A stretch of DNA of 64,000 bases from Closterium sp. Naga37s-1 (lineage: Eukaryota; Streptophyta; Zygnematophyceae; Desmidiales; Closteriaceae): positions 1,172,001 to 1,236,000 of the forward strand of contig CANJKZ010001018.1 in assembly GCA_947471745.1 (NCBI GenBank). Reading direction: 5' to 3'. Shown piece by piece: positions 43,701 to 54,194 of the stretch (positions within the stretch are counted from its first letter, which is position 1; each line of letters begins with the position of its first letter). The translations under genes were made by a program, and so were the position numbers. A model generated the notes under the pieces. The model saw only the letters and a program-made list of their open reading frames with translations, ran no database searches and was not told the DNA's origin.

Positions 43701-46700
43701 GGTCTTCACCGTTTCAGCCACGTCACTCTTCTTGGACAGCACGTACACCCAAGTCATGCGAGTGTAGACGTCCACAATGGTGAGAAAGTACTCAGCTCCA
43801 GCAGCTCCAAGCTTCAGGGGGCCCACCACGTCCATCACCACCTCATCAAGTGGTGCCTTAGCCGTTGCCTCCGAACTAGAGAACGGGAAACGGGTGAACT
43901 TGGCTTGCATGCACGTCGGGCAGCCAAGTACCTCATCGGGCTCCCCCTTCACACGTATGCCAGCAACCATCTCATTCTTCACTAGCTGCTGCAAGATGGG
44001 CAGGGCCACATGCCCCATTCGCCGATGCAAGGTGAGCCAATCACACTCCCCCGTAGCCGAAGTCGGATTGGAGAATGCCGCACTCGCAATAGTGCCCCAC
44101 ATATTCTCTCCGTACTCCTCCTCCGCTGCTGCCTTGGGGTTCTCCTCACCCTTGTGCTGCTTCTGAGCTGCTGCACCACTCTCCTCATGTTCACCGAGCT
44201 TGCTGGTCCCTCCAAGATTGCACTTCTTGGACTTTATCTCCTTAGCGCGACCGTTCGCGCCATCGCCGCTACCAACCGCTTCACCCTTGGTGCTGATGCT
44301 TGCTGCCACTTGCCTCTCCTTAGGCATGGGGACCACAGGGATTTGCCACATCTCGTTGTAGACATCCCTATCCTCGTGAAGGTCCCAAAGAATCTGCTCG
44401 CCAAGCCTCGCGGTGTAGGTCTTAGCTCCTTTCGAGCTCGTGTCCATGCCGGCCTTTTGCAACCGCCGCACGGAAATCAGGTTGGCAGCAAGGTTGGGCA
44501 CCCAAAGCACGTTCTTCAGGCCCACCATCTTCCCATCAGCACCCTTGAACATGGCCTTGCCCATGCCTTTCACCTCTGCTCGCTGCCCCAAAGCCGATGT
44601 CACATGCTTCACCGGTGACGGCTCAAGTTCGGTGAGCAAGTCCGCACGAGGTGTCATGCTATAGGTAGCGCCGCTATCGATCACCCAGTAGTCCAGGGAG
44701 TGTAGGGTGACCTTCCCCACAGCTGCTGGCTCCTCAAAGCTTTCATCATTCTCTGGACCAGCCGGTGCTTGCGTGGACACGAAGAAGAATTGACCCGGGA
44801 AGCGATCGTCCCTCGACTCGCTCTCGTTGCCGGCACTCTTCATACTTGCAGCACCACCTCCGCGACCGCCACGGCCTCCACGGCCTCTTCCTCTCCCTCC
44901 TCCTGCTCCTCTACCCTCTTGGCCTTGAGCAGGAGTCCATCCATCAGGGAGTTTGTAGCAATCGCGCCACATGTGTCCGCTCTTGTGGCAAAAATGACAC
45001 TCGCCGTCGAACCGTCCGCGACCGCGTCCGTTGTTCTTGTTGTCATTGCCGTATCCGCTACTCCCGCGGCCTCCGTTGAAGTTGCTGCCTCCAAACCTTC
45101 CTCCTCCTCGTCCTCTGCCCTTTCCACGGCCATATCCACGGCCGATGCTTGCTGCCCCGGCGCCATCCGCACTCGCCAACTCACGGCGACGGAAATCCTC
45201 TTGAAGGATCGCTCGCTTCACGTCTTCGAGCGAGAGGTGGGGCAAGTCACGATTGAGGTTGATGATGAGAGAGGACCATGACTCTGGGAGTAAGGCCAGC
45301 AACTTGGTCTTCTTTTGGAGCTCACTGTAGTTCAAATCAGCTCCCTCAAGCCGCGTCAACAAGTCGAAGAATTTCTGCACCCCTTCTTCAACCGCTTCGT
45401 CTTCTTCAATTCGTAGTGCCGCCATTTGCCGTTCCAACACCACCGCTACCGCCGCTGTTGCAGGAGCATGTACACCCTTGAGAGCAGCCCATGCCTTTGG
45501 TCCCTTCTCTGGTTCACGCTGGAATGGTTTGATGTGACGGATCTGGCTGCTCCCCAACGCTTGCCCAAGTAGGAGATAGCCTTGTGCGCTCTTCCGCACC
45601 CACGGGCTCTTCTCCGGGTCGTTCTCGGGGCGCTTCTCCGTTCCTTCCATCACCTCCAGCAGGTCATAGTGGTCAAAGATGTTCTCCATCTTGAAGGACC
45701 ATTCAGCAAAGTTGTCACCGTTGAACTTGTCAAGCCCAAACACCCTAGGCTCATCCCTAGGTGGGCCAAGACTTGGTTGCATGGGCGCCATGGCTGAATC
45801 ACGGGGTTGGCCTTGAGCTTGGGCTTCTCCACTGCCACCAGCAACTCTGCCACCCCTTTCTTCAGGTCCATCCATTGTCGAAACTGCTCCAAGGGGCTCT
45901 GATACCACTTGTTATAGTCACAATAGCCTTGAATGTGCCTAAAACGAAAGATAGAGTGCACAGACGGATTTCTGCACAGCGGCTTCAAACGTTGATAGCG
46001 TTCTGCTCACAGCTGCAAATGACTTGATTCAAATTGGATCTGGAGCGTCTTGACGTCGCCTACAATAAGCAATTTAGATTGCACAATTTCATAAAGAATT
46101 GACGACACAGCGTCGGTTTGAACGAACGGTACTATGGCAGCCACTATAGTCTTAGAACACAAGATAGGAAGAGTTACGAGTTGGGAATGACTCCCAGCTC
46201 CTACAAACCCCAAGAGCCGAGGTACAGTGATGTGGAACAGTGCCACACTGTCCCCAACCACGAAGGGTCTCGAAACTACCCTCCACAAGGGCCTACACCA
46301 AGAGAAATGTTACACTACACAAAGTAATGCAACTATTCTCACTATCTTAAAGTTTACCCTTTTGGAGAGCTTCGAAATAACTTGAATCTTGAAACCAAGG
46401 CTCTGGTTCTTCAAGGTAAATTCTTCCTTGAGTTCTTGGAAGTCTGCTGCGCACACCTGTGACACGCCGAACGTTCCACACACGACAAAATAGAAAACCG
46501 CACACGACACGCAAACGACGACGTGACACGCGACTAGCGATAACTCGCTATTGACTCGACGCACACATTCAAAATCATGCTTCATCATACACACACTATT
46601 GTAAACATGAAATATATATTATTTCATGCCCTCATACCATTCCATGCACACACGCATGCACGCACACGGACAACAAGCCGAATGCAAACCGTAGGGTTGC

Positions 46701-47189
46701 ACCAACAACACCCACCCACACTCCGCCTCTGCACAGGAAACCATGGTTTGTTCCAAGGTAGAGTAGGGATATCATGGTGTGAGCAGCAATTCATCACACC
46801 CACCCACACTCGAGCCCCCGCCCGCATCCCAGCACTCACCCACATACCAGCATAAGGTAGACAAAGGGACAAGGGACCGAGAACGACTGAGGACCTTCCA
46901 AAGCACTTCTCAGACAGAGGCTAAAGCGTGAGAAACAAGAGGTCAGGATTGAGAAGGGGTGAGAAGAAGTGGTTGGGAAGCGAGAGGGTGCGAAGCAAGC
47001 GGGTGAAATAAATGAGCGTGGGATGCGAGAGTGAGATGGGTGTCGTGCAACTGTCAGTGGTGTGCGGCCTTTAGCAGACTCACCATCTTGGGCGCTGGCA
47101 TGCGTCGCGAAGCACATTGCAACGAGAACCGCTACGAAGGCGGTGAGGCCAACGTGAAGGCCAAACGGCCGCTGCCCGCGGGGCTTCAT
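37780..47189 (-). CDS. Secreted modular protein with multiple EGF-like domains
   Basis: Exon 47189-47084 encodes a signal peptide (hydrophobic AFVAVLVAMCF, then ASA) and ends in phase 1. EGF-like exons fit that phase. Type A: 43010-42879 (DACGNKCGTDADC, then CQCKDGSTF, NTC). Type B: 42482-42360 and 40855-40736. Type C, a 314-bp exon of unknown fold with several Cys: 42172-41859 and 40473-40160. A 36-bp exon (SVGCE): 41674-41639 and 39943-39908. Type D (CHKDCG.AECVVKDGKPRCQC): 41374-41252 and 39666-39538. Type E, four 123-bp copies (NDPCKTGTVRCD): 39381-39259, 39026-38904, 38699-38577, 38364-38242. Type F (37952 to about 37800) has a TGA at its first Cys and no donor. The six-Cys spacing supports disulfide-rich extracellular modules for adhesion, wall or ligand binding; the actual role is unknown. 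Two extra type A copies near 43.14-43.27 and 43.39-43.51 kb lack AG acceptors. Confidence 0.75.
38150..39260 (-). repeat. Tandem exon-intron unit of about 330 bp with (GCCTTTGAAACRCA)n in the introns
   Basis: The four type E exons repeat every 327-355 bp together with their introns. The introns contain a variable 15-16 bp repeat GCCTTTGAAACACA and a conserved GGTAGAGGAGGGAAGCAGC block, indicating recent unequal exchange. Confidence 0.9.
42530..42660. repeat. (GGAGGGAGTTCAA/GGAGGGAGTTGAA)n minisatellite
   Basis: About nine 13-bp units in the intron between the type A and type B2 exons of the EGF-like gene. Confidence 0.9.
43602..45908 (-). CDS. Copia E gag-protease-integrase polyprotein, 768 codons, truncated
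   Basis: One uninterrupted frame. A UBN2-type gag comes first (VFGLDKFNGDNFAEWSFKME near residue 55). A CCHC knuckle CHFCHKSGHMWRDC lies near residue 303, and the aspartic protease YWVIDSGATYSM near residue 406. The pre-integrase zinc site (LHRRMGHVALP, then CPTCMQAKF) lies near residues 640-680. The integrase start (VVMDVVGPLKLG, IVDVYTRMTWVYVLS, RTDRGGEFLSKEFG) follows from residue 693. The frame ends inside the integrase at the internal-deletion junction, so the last catalytic Glu, RT and RNase H are missing. The lack of nonsense codons implies a fairly young insertion. Confidence 0.9.
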   Translation of the reverse strand: MVSEPLGAVSTMDGPEERGGRVAGGSGEAQAQGQPRDSAMAPMQPSLGPPRDEPRVFGLDKFNGDNFAEWSFKMENIFDHYDLLEVMEGTEKRPENDPEKSPWVRKSAQGYLLLGQALGSSQIRHIKPFQREPEKGPKAWAALKGVHAPATAAVAVVLERQMAALRIEEDEAVEEGVQKFFDLLTRLEGADLNYSELQKKTKLLALLPESWSSLIINLNRDLPHLSLEDVKRAILQEDFRRRELASADGAGAASIGRGYGRGKGRGRGGGRFGGSNFNGGRGSSGYGNDNKNNGRGRGRFDGECHFCHKSGHMWRDCYKLPDGWTPAQGQEGRGAGGGRGRGRGGRGGRGGGAASMKSAGNESESRDDRFPGQFFFVSTQAPAGPENDESFEEPAAVGKVTLHSLDYWVIDSGATYSMTPRADLLTELEPSPVKHVTSALGQRAEVKGMGKAMFKGADGKMVGLKNVLWVPNLAANLISVRRLQKAGMDTSSKGAKTYTARLGEQILWDLHEDRDVYNEMWQIPVVPMPKERQVAASISTKGEAVGSGDGANGRAKEIKSKKCNLGGTSKLGEHEESGAAAQKQHKGEENPKAAAEEEYGENMWGTIASAAFSNPTSATGECDWLTLHRRMGHVALPILQQLVKNEMVAGIRVKGEPDEVLGCPTCMQAKFTRFPFSSSEATAKAPLDEVVMDVVGPLKLGAAGAEYFLTIVDVYTRMTWVYVLSKKSDVAETVKTDWLPMVERQQDRLVKAIRTDRGGEFLSKEFGL
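45910..46707 (-). repeat. 5' LTR of copia E (798 bp)
   Basis: Bounded inside by the primer-binding site and outside by the ACACC target duplication. It begins TG and ends CA on the minus strand. Only its last 15 bp recur at the other end of the element. Confidence 0.8.
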
Positions 47190-48230
47190 GGCTTCAGGAG
47201 ACGGAAATCAGCGATGGCGATTCGCTTCAGTGATTCCGAATCACGTCGCTGGTGGTCGCGAGGTGGTGAGATTGGGTGGGAACTCGAAGGCGCGACTCAG
47301 AAGAGGGGAGAGGGTACGGAATGAGCGAGCAGAGCTGTGAGAATGTGACTGGGACCTCCGACTCTTGTGTCGATTTATGTGTTGAGAGTGAGTGGTCAAT
47401 CGGCTCACTGATTTATTGTTCTCACAATAAATCAATATAAATCCCCCGCCGGGCTCGCCGATAATGCACAGCGCTTCGTTGCGGAAAAGAATGGGCCGCG
47501 TATGGAGGCGCAACAGGGGCACGCAGCGGCCGCTGTGGTTTGGGTGGGGGGAAAGAGAGAGAGGGGGGCGGGGAGGCGGGGAGCGCCGGCGCCGGCCTGG
47601 AACTTGCTCGCCGACATTGGGACTAGGCGATCGTGTTGAATAATATGAGATGCTGCCGGTAGAAAGGGGAGAAGCGACATCCGTCATGACGGTCATTGGC
47701 CACGGGGGGAGGAACGCGAAAGGAGTTTCGGACGAGGGGCGGTGGCGATGACGGGAGGCGCCAGCGTGGGGCTATGTCATACACTTTAGGTTGGCAAATC
47801 TAGTTGGGCGAGGTGGGATTCAAACTCTGCGACGAGGCGCAAGGCGAATAGGCTTCCTCGTCGCAAGGCGAATAGGCTTCCGCTCCAGCACCAGTAGCGA
47901 GCTCACGCACAGTTCCGATAATTGCGGGACTTGCGCGAATGAGTTATGTTGGACGATTGCATTATCCGCATTGCAGGTAAGCGGTGGGAGTCAATCGAAA
48001 ACTGAAAGGTTTTTATGCGGGCAGTTTCCAGAACTGGACGCGTTTGTTGGCGCCCCTGGCGAATGAGGGGGAGTGATGCAGGTAGAACCGCGGGAAAATA
48101 TCAAAATGGGGCCGACGACAATCCGAGCCGAGTTTTTGAGGAAATGACTGAAATCTCAACTTTATTGATGCACACTTCATTTCATAAATTATGATCGCCG
48201 CCTAATACGAAGCTCGCGTCGACGCCGGGG
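47190..48230. other. Upstream region of the EGF-like gene; 22-bp duplication
   Basis: Probable 5' UTR and promoter of the minus-strand gene at its left end; no element was identified with confidence. A 22-bp direct repeat (CGCAAGGCGAATAGGCTTCC) lies near 47838-47880. A minus frame (47696-47241) has no recognisable domain. Confidence 0.4.
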
Positions 48231-48234
48231 TACC

Positions 48235-48715
48235 GGAGCGATTACTCGGAATCTGGATCGACTAGCACGGTGATGCTTGCCACTCGTGGGACATAGCGTT
48301 TGAGAGAGTTTGCGGCGCGCTCGGGAAACGGGAAGTGCAGTACTTGTCGACCTCGATGAGGGTGGCGGTGATTAATGCATACGTGATGCCGGTGTTGCTC
48401 GTCCAGGCGCAAGTGTATCCGCCGCCGTCGGGCTTCTGGAGGCGGATTAAGCGCATATGCCATTTCATCCTCATCCCTTGGAACTACGACTCAGGAGAGC
48501 GGGCTTCCTTGGAGCGTATCTTTATCATTAATACGACTTGGCCTGCAAAGGTCGAATGGAAGGAGGGTTAGAAATGTTTAATTCGTATGGCTCTACACAG
48601 CCCGAGAGTGGCGATAGCAGAAACCGGGGGGATAAATCGGTGGATAATAGAACAAGCGGCCTCACTACCGCTTGGATGGCAACACTATGGGCGCACTGGT
48701 CGATACTCACCCTTT
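48235..48715 (+). pseudogene. LINE fragment, RT-proximal C-terminal region
   Basis: Encodes a region matching the LINE at 29500-29990: ERLLGIW at the start, then TSMRVAVINAYVMPVLLVQA, and, after a frame change, RWIIEQAASLPLGWQHYG. It is cut on the right by GTCGAC-rich DNA. Confidence 0.7.
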
Positions 48716-48829
48716 GAAAGAGGGGCACTCCGAGGTGGACATGTTGACGGGAATGGGTTGTTGGCCCCGCCCTCGCTTGGGATTCATGGTCGGACGCACA
48801 TGTGGTGCGGCCGACAGCTCTGCAGGGGT

Positions 48830-49460
48830 CGATGTGTGCTGGTCGACAGGGTCGTCGACTAGCAAGCGATCGCTGCGATTCCGCCATCGATGGGAGCCGG
48901 TGGACTAGTTCGACAAGGGAAGGTCGACGGAGCAGTCCGTCGACCTGCGTGAGGCTTACAGACAGTTGTCGAGAGCGGGAGCTCGACGGCTGCAGCTGAC
49001 CAGACGGTCGACGGAGGGGTCCGTCGACCAGGGTGGTCTTTGACGAGCGTTGGTCGACAAGGAAGGTCGTCGACCATGGCGCACACTGCGTGGTTGACCC
49101 GGTCGACCAGGTTACCTCGGCAAGGATCTGCGGAGGGACGCGAACGTCATCGAGGCCGCGATGGCGAAGGCGACTTCGGGCTGGTATCCCGAAATCGATG
49201 TGGCTCGTTAGGCACAGACAAAGCCGATGGACATGCGACGATGCAAGTCGGACCAATCGTCTACGCGCAACAGCAAGCTTGCGAACTGCTGTCATCTACG
49301 GGTGCAACGCTGGACAACCGCTATGCTGCAACGTTGGCACGCCGTCGACCTGCTCCATTGGCTGCGTTTTCTGCAGCGCTGGCGAGGCCCTCTACGCCGA
49401 TCTGGCAGGCGGTCGACCATGCTGTGCTGGCGGTCGACCAGCTGCCCTGCTAGGTTGCTA
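48830..49460. repeat. GTCGAC-dense region with repeated 10-bp-stem hairpins
   Basis: Nine GTCGAC hexamers fall within about 270 bp (48840-49110), with more to 49440. Two perfect hairpins share the stem GGTCGACGGA/TCCGTCGACC with 4-base loops (48922-48945, loop GCAG; 49006-49029, loop GGGG). It is probably the LTR or leader of the adjacent copia-like element. Confidence 0.75.
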
Positions 49461-49609
49461 GTCACTGATGTAGTCATTCTTGCCATTGCTGTATCAATTA
49501 TTATGTAATGCAACTTTCCCTAGCGAAACTCTGGCCAAATTGCTAGAACGCTGAGGAAGCTACGATCACTCCTAGAGCTCGTGCCAACCCCCGTATTCTA
49601 GCTCCCGAC

Positions 49610-49740
49610 CATTATAGAGTGATTATCCTCATGGTGTGGGGAGCGTAGATCGAACACGCAACCTTCAGATAGGAGCCGAATTTTGCACCTACCAAGTCGT
49701 TTGTAGGTCGTCAGCCATCCTAGTCGCCATGGTCAACCCG
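49610..49740 (-). mobile_element. Possible tRNA-derived SINE head
   Basis: On the minus strand ACTTGGTAGGTGC (A-box-like) and TTGCGTGTTCGATCTACGC (B-box-like) are about 35 bp apart. This resembles a tRNA with TGGTAG and GTTCGA motifs. It is not the family found at 34.7 kb. No ends or target duplication were found. Confidence 0.3.
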
Positions 49741-49919
49741 GTAGTTGAGACGGGCGTAGCGGACACACTCGAGATACGACTAGCTGACGCGGGGAGACGC
49801 TACGAGGCTGGCGAGTACGGGTTGACCCTCCCCTTGGAGATCGTCGAGCTGGGCATCAGCGCAAAGTGGGCGACGGATCACCCTTTCCGACCTGTTTCTC
49901 CTTGACTGGTGCGAAACGA

Positions 49920-51700
49920 AGGAGGTGTTGACGAGGAGGTCGACGGCGGTACTCAAGTTGGCGGCAGCGAGGGCGCGAAGAAGAGAGGTGTGATCAAGGT
50001 CGACGGTGGCGTTGACGAAAGTCAGGTGCGAGAGTAGTGGTCGACGACAGCCGCAGGCAGCTCGCGTGTCGACGTCGACGGTCGACGTCGCTCTCCTCCG
50101 CGGAGCAGTGGAAGGCCCACGTCGACGACGCACGTGAAGGCGGGCGGGATCGTGCTGGCGTATGGGTACTTCAAGTTTTCGCCGGACAAAAGCTCCGTCA
50201 CGCCACTGCAAGGTCGACGGGACCTCATCACGTGGAGGGAGGCCATTGAGCCTCGACTGGAGATCCTCGGGCTGATGGGGTTCGTCGACGGCATCGTGCA
50301 GTTGCCGAAGGCGGACGATGTCGAGCTGCTGGTGAAATTTCATGCCGCACACCTACTGACCTTCATGGTCATCTCGAGGTGGTGCTCCCCAGTGGTGCAG
50401 ATAGCGCTCAAGTCGTGTCGACAACGTCTGGACGCTTGTCACCAAGCGTGGCGGTTCATCCTGTCGACTTTCAAGACGATGGACGATTTGTATATCGGCC
50501 AGTTGGAGAAGCAGATGATACACCTTAGGATGGGCGAGCAGGAGTCGGCGACGGACTACTGCAACCACGCTCCTGGCCAAAATGCGGATGGCGGGCGTCG
50601 ACTACTCGACAGTGTCCTACATCACGCACGTCGTCAAGGGCTTGCCGAGCAGCTACAATTTCATGCGTCGGCTGATGGTGGTTCTCGGTACGCGTGAGTT
50701 GCTCGACGAGGACTCCCTCACCAGCTACATCATCAGAGATGAGGCGTTGCAAGAGGTAGAGCGCCCCACGAAGCTCCTTCCGCAGGCGAGCTATACCGCC
50801 CCGACAAAGCAAAGTCGACAGCAGGGGCAGCGTGGGAAGCAGGGCGGAGGTGGTAGCGGAGGTGGGAGGTCGACGAAGGACGACGACCAGGCGAAGTCTA
50901 CGCGGAACAAGGGTCGTGGAAGTGGTGGTCGATGGCGGGAGTGCTAGATCTGCGGCGACCCCAGCCATCTCTCCTACGAGTGCCCCGACCGCGACGACAG
51001 CAATGAGGACGGCAACAAGGGAGGCCGCAGACGGTCGGCTAGTCATCGCCACCGTCGAGACGAGAAGCCGTGCAAGGAGATGCAGATGTCGAAGAAGGCG
51101 TTGTCGCCGAGGGACGTTGACAACTCCTGTGGCAAGGGCCGAGGTGACGGGGAGGCGTCGTGCTCGATAGTCGGCGTGGTGGAGCCGATAGTCTCGCTTG
51201 CGCCAGAAGCCGGGGAGGACTTCAAGGCGGTCGTGGCCACTGTACAAGTGAATCCGATGGTGGTGCTGCTCGACAGCAGTTGCTCGCACCACCTGATAAG
51301 GACGAAGGACGTCTTCGTCGACATGGCACTGAGCGGCGACGTGAAGCATGTGCGTAGCTTCAACGGGTTGTTGCAGATTGTCGAGGGTCGAGGCGCCAGC
51401 GCTCTGCAAGGGGAGGCCGGAAAGCAGGTTCTCATCTTCGATGTGCTCTACGTTCCGGACGTGCAGACAAACCTGTTGTCAGCTCGTCAACTGCAGGAGA
51501 GTGGTGAGAGGCTGCAGGAAGATGGCGACGAGCAGCTGCTCGTGTCGAGTGCAGGGGAGACACCGGCCATGCCTTCTGCACCGACCTTCGCCCCTGCTCG
51601 ACGCGGTCGCCGTCGACCGCGGTGGTGGCTCTGCGGACGATCACTTTAGCGACAAAGTCGATCCCTGACCGGTGGTACGCGAGGCTCGCGCATGTCGGCA
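49920..51700 (+). pseudogene. Copia-like element F: gag, zinc knuckle and protease
   Basis: Encodes a UBN2-like gag (YFKFSPDKSSVTPLQGRRDL, then TMDDLYIGQLEKQMIHLRMG) and, in another frame, MAGVDYSTVSYITHVVKGLP. A knuckle ICGDPSHLSYECPDRDD follows with a stop at the first Cys position (50947). A protease-like segment VVLLDSSCSHHLI and VLYVPDVQTNLLSARQLQES come next. There are at least two frame changes and the integrase and RT are absent. Codon-level GTCGAC enrichment continues through it. Confidence 0.75.
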
Positions 51701-52304
51701 TCGACACGATCAAGAGCTCACGCGTGGGGAAAAGTAAGAGGCTGGAACCAATTGAAAAGGAGCTTGAGATAGATAGAGTAGAGTAGGTTTACTGCGTTCG
51801 AGTTGTGAAGTAGGCTGTGTAGCTCGAGGCTCTTCTAGGTAGATCACGAATCTGTCTGGAGCGAGTGGAGGAATCCATCTGGGCTATTAGCTAGCCAGGA
51901 CAATCTGCCTGCGTGGAGTCGAGTCTCATCATCTGACAATGAGCGAGTGAACCAGATTCCAACATCACTCCCTTGATCCGTGTTTCTACTATCCAGTACT
52001 TTGTTTCCACGGTGAGCTACTGCACATACTGCAGCTCATGCTGTAGCTTGTTTGTGCCACCCCGTCCCATCCCATCCCATCCCATCCCATCCCACCCCAT
52101 CCCATCCCATCCCATCCCGCCCCATCCCATTCCGTTCATCCCATCCCGTCCCATCCCATCCCAGCCAGATGTGAAGTCCCTAAAATAAATATTAAAATTT
52201 CCGACTTTGTATTTGTATGTATTTTACTAATATAAATCAAGCGTAGTTGTAGTTTTTCTGGGTTGGGTGTCATATCAACATCCCAACCTTAGCCAGGTGT
52301 AACA
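51700..52304. other. Non-coding spacer with (CCCAT)n
   Basis: No gene. The (CCCAT)n repeat occupies about 52057-52165, the same motif as in the SRFR1 intron near 8850. Confidence 0.7.
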
Positions 52305-53176
52305 ATATTGACTGCCCTCACTGTGGGGGATACGAAACCCTAAACCACTGCCTGTTCAGCTGTGGGGTGATCCAGCCGGTCATTGGCACGCTAGTGAGAA
52401 CCCCGGAGCTTATGAACCCAGGCAGAAGGGCAAACTCGCTGGAAGATCTCTTGTTCGAGCAAGGAAGCACCAAGTCAGGCTTCTCGGAAATGACAATTAT
52501 TGCAACAATGCTCAGACAAATTTGGCTGGCTCGATGTGATGCTACGTGGAGGGACGTACCTTTCCAACGGAAGAAGGTGGAGCGAAAAGCGGTTGTTGGC
52601 GGCGAAGGGGGCGGTTCGGGTAGGAAAGAGAAGAGACGCGAGGGCAATGAGGCGAAGGTCAGTGCAAGCAAGCAGAAGTGGGCCTTAAGCCAAAGCGAGA
52701 TGACTCAGTGGTGCCGCGCGCGCATGATTCGGATCTTCTGCGAAAACCCCACATTGACGCCTCTTCAGGCATACAACGCCGCCCAACGACTCTGGAAGAT
52801 AACCCGGTTGAACATCGTTGTGCAGGCGAGGCAAGAGGAGGAGGGCAAAGAGAAGGGCAAGGAGGAGGGCGAGGTGGAGCGCGAGGTGGAGGGCGAGGAG
52901 AAGAGTGAGGAAGTGGGAGAGGAGGGGGAGGGCGACGAGGAGGGGGAGGAGTGCGGCGAGGAGGGTGGCGAGGAGGGAGAGAAAGAGGGTGAGGAGAATG
53001 TAGAGGGGGGTGTGGACGAAGAAGGTGCATCAGGTGATGACGATATTCAGGAGGTGCAGCTGGGGCGAGTGTCGGGTGATGGAGATGTGAGGGTGCAAGA
53101 AGATGTGGAGAGAGAGGATGGTAGTGCAAGCAGTAGTGGCGCGTGCGGTAGAGGTAGGAAAAGGAGACTCGCATGA
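52305..53176 (+). pseudogene. LINE fragment, C-terminal zinc-knuckle region plus acidic tail
   Basis: Matches the end of the 27.96-31.47 kb LINE family: NHCLFSCGVIQPVIG, MNPGRRANSLEDLLFEQG, MTIIATMLRQIWLARCDATW. The frame continues into a Glu/Gly-rich tail coded by a GAGGAGGGCGAG purine repeat (52840-53010), an expansion absent from the other copy. It could be the other half of the fragment at 48.2 kb, with element F between. Confidence 0.75.
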
Positions 53177-53685
53177 GTGAGGCACAGGTGGATGCGAGTC
53201 AAACGGAGACGCAACTTCATGCGTCTCGTATCATCGGCACGCAGTTGCCGACGCCCTCCATTGTTGATGACTTTGTTGTTCTTGAATTTTCGAGGGTGAA
53301 CGAGGCAAGCAAAAACGGTGCGCGGGCTGGACCATTGCGACTCAGGCGAAATATGTCCGCACGGTAAGAGGTAGTCGAGGTGTGCCTTCCCCTTTTCAGC
53401 CTCTCTCCCCTCTTTGTTGCACGCGGCCCCCTCTACCCCTTGTAAATGTCCTTCCCCGTTGTTGTCCTATGCCATCTCCTATTTTTGCTCTCTCATGACT
53501 TGTTATTCTAATCTCTTTTGCTCACTTTGTCTTGCACTTTTATTTCTCCCCTCCCCCCCTCCCCTCCTCTTTCTTTACATTCCGCCTCTCTTGTACATCC
53601 CTCCAACCCTCTCCTCTTCTCCCCCCTCCCTCCCTTCCACCCCTTCCAATTATGTATCACCCTTTGTATTTTTTTCCCTTCCAAA

Positions 53686-54052
53686 TTCTTCTTCTCCTTC
53701 CTCTTCTTCCTCTTCTTCCTCTACTTCCTCTTCTTCTTCTTCTTCTTCTTCTTCTTCTTCTTCTTCTTCTTCTTCTTCTTCTTCTTCTTCTTCTTCTTCT
53801 TCTTCTTCTTCTTCTTCTTCTTCTTCTTCTTCTTCTTCTTCTTCTTCTTCTTCTTCTTCTTCTTCTTCTTCTTCTTCTTCTTCTTCTTCTTCTTCTTCTT
53901 CTCCTTCTTCTTCTCCTTCTTCTTCTTCTTCTTCTTCTTCTTCTTCTTCTTCTTCTTCTTCTTCTTCTTCTTCTTCTTCTTCTTCTTCTTCTTCTTCTTC
54001 TTCTTCTTCTTCTTCTTCTTCTTCTTCTTCTTCTTCTTCTTCTTCTTCTTCT
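53686..54052. repeat. Long (TTC)n/(GAA)n tract, about 110 triplets
   Basis: Almost pure TTC from about 53728 to 54051 with two TCC interruptions near 53900-53920. It is open in all frames (poly Phe, Ser or Leu) and is not coding. GAA/TTC runs of this size can form triplex DNA. Confidence 0.97.
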
Positions 54053-54194
54053 TTCCTCCTTTCCTCTGTTGCACTTTCCTGACCCGTCATTCTTCTTCCC
54101 TCCCTTGCTTTCTCCTTCACCTTGTTTTCCCCCTCTTCTCTCCTTCCTCCACCTCTCTCTTTCCCTCTGATGCATCCCTTCACTCCCCTCCACC

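Larger units (their letters stand above)
43594..46707 (-). mobile_element. Copia element E (TNT1-like) in an EGF-gene intron, missing RT, RNase H and nearly all of the 3' LTR
   Basis: The 5' LTR (minus) is 46707-45910, starting TGTTGGTGCAACC and ending TATTGTGACTATAACA. It is followed by AGTGGTATCAGAGC, the initiator-tRNA-Met primer site. The pol frame stops at 43602. The far end holds only TGTTATAGTCACAAT (43594-43608), the last 15 bp of the LTR. The 5-bp duplication ACACC flanks both ends (43589-43593 and 46708-46712), so the true termini are present and the loss is internal. The empty site reads as intron sequence shared with the neighbouring EGF exon copies. Confidence 0.85.

Noticed and set aside
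47241..47696. 151-codon minus frame upstream of the EGF-like gene as a separate gene
   Set aside because: Ser/Pro/Arg-rich, no recognisable domain and sited where the 5' UTR and promoter are expected.
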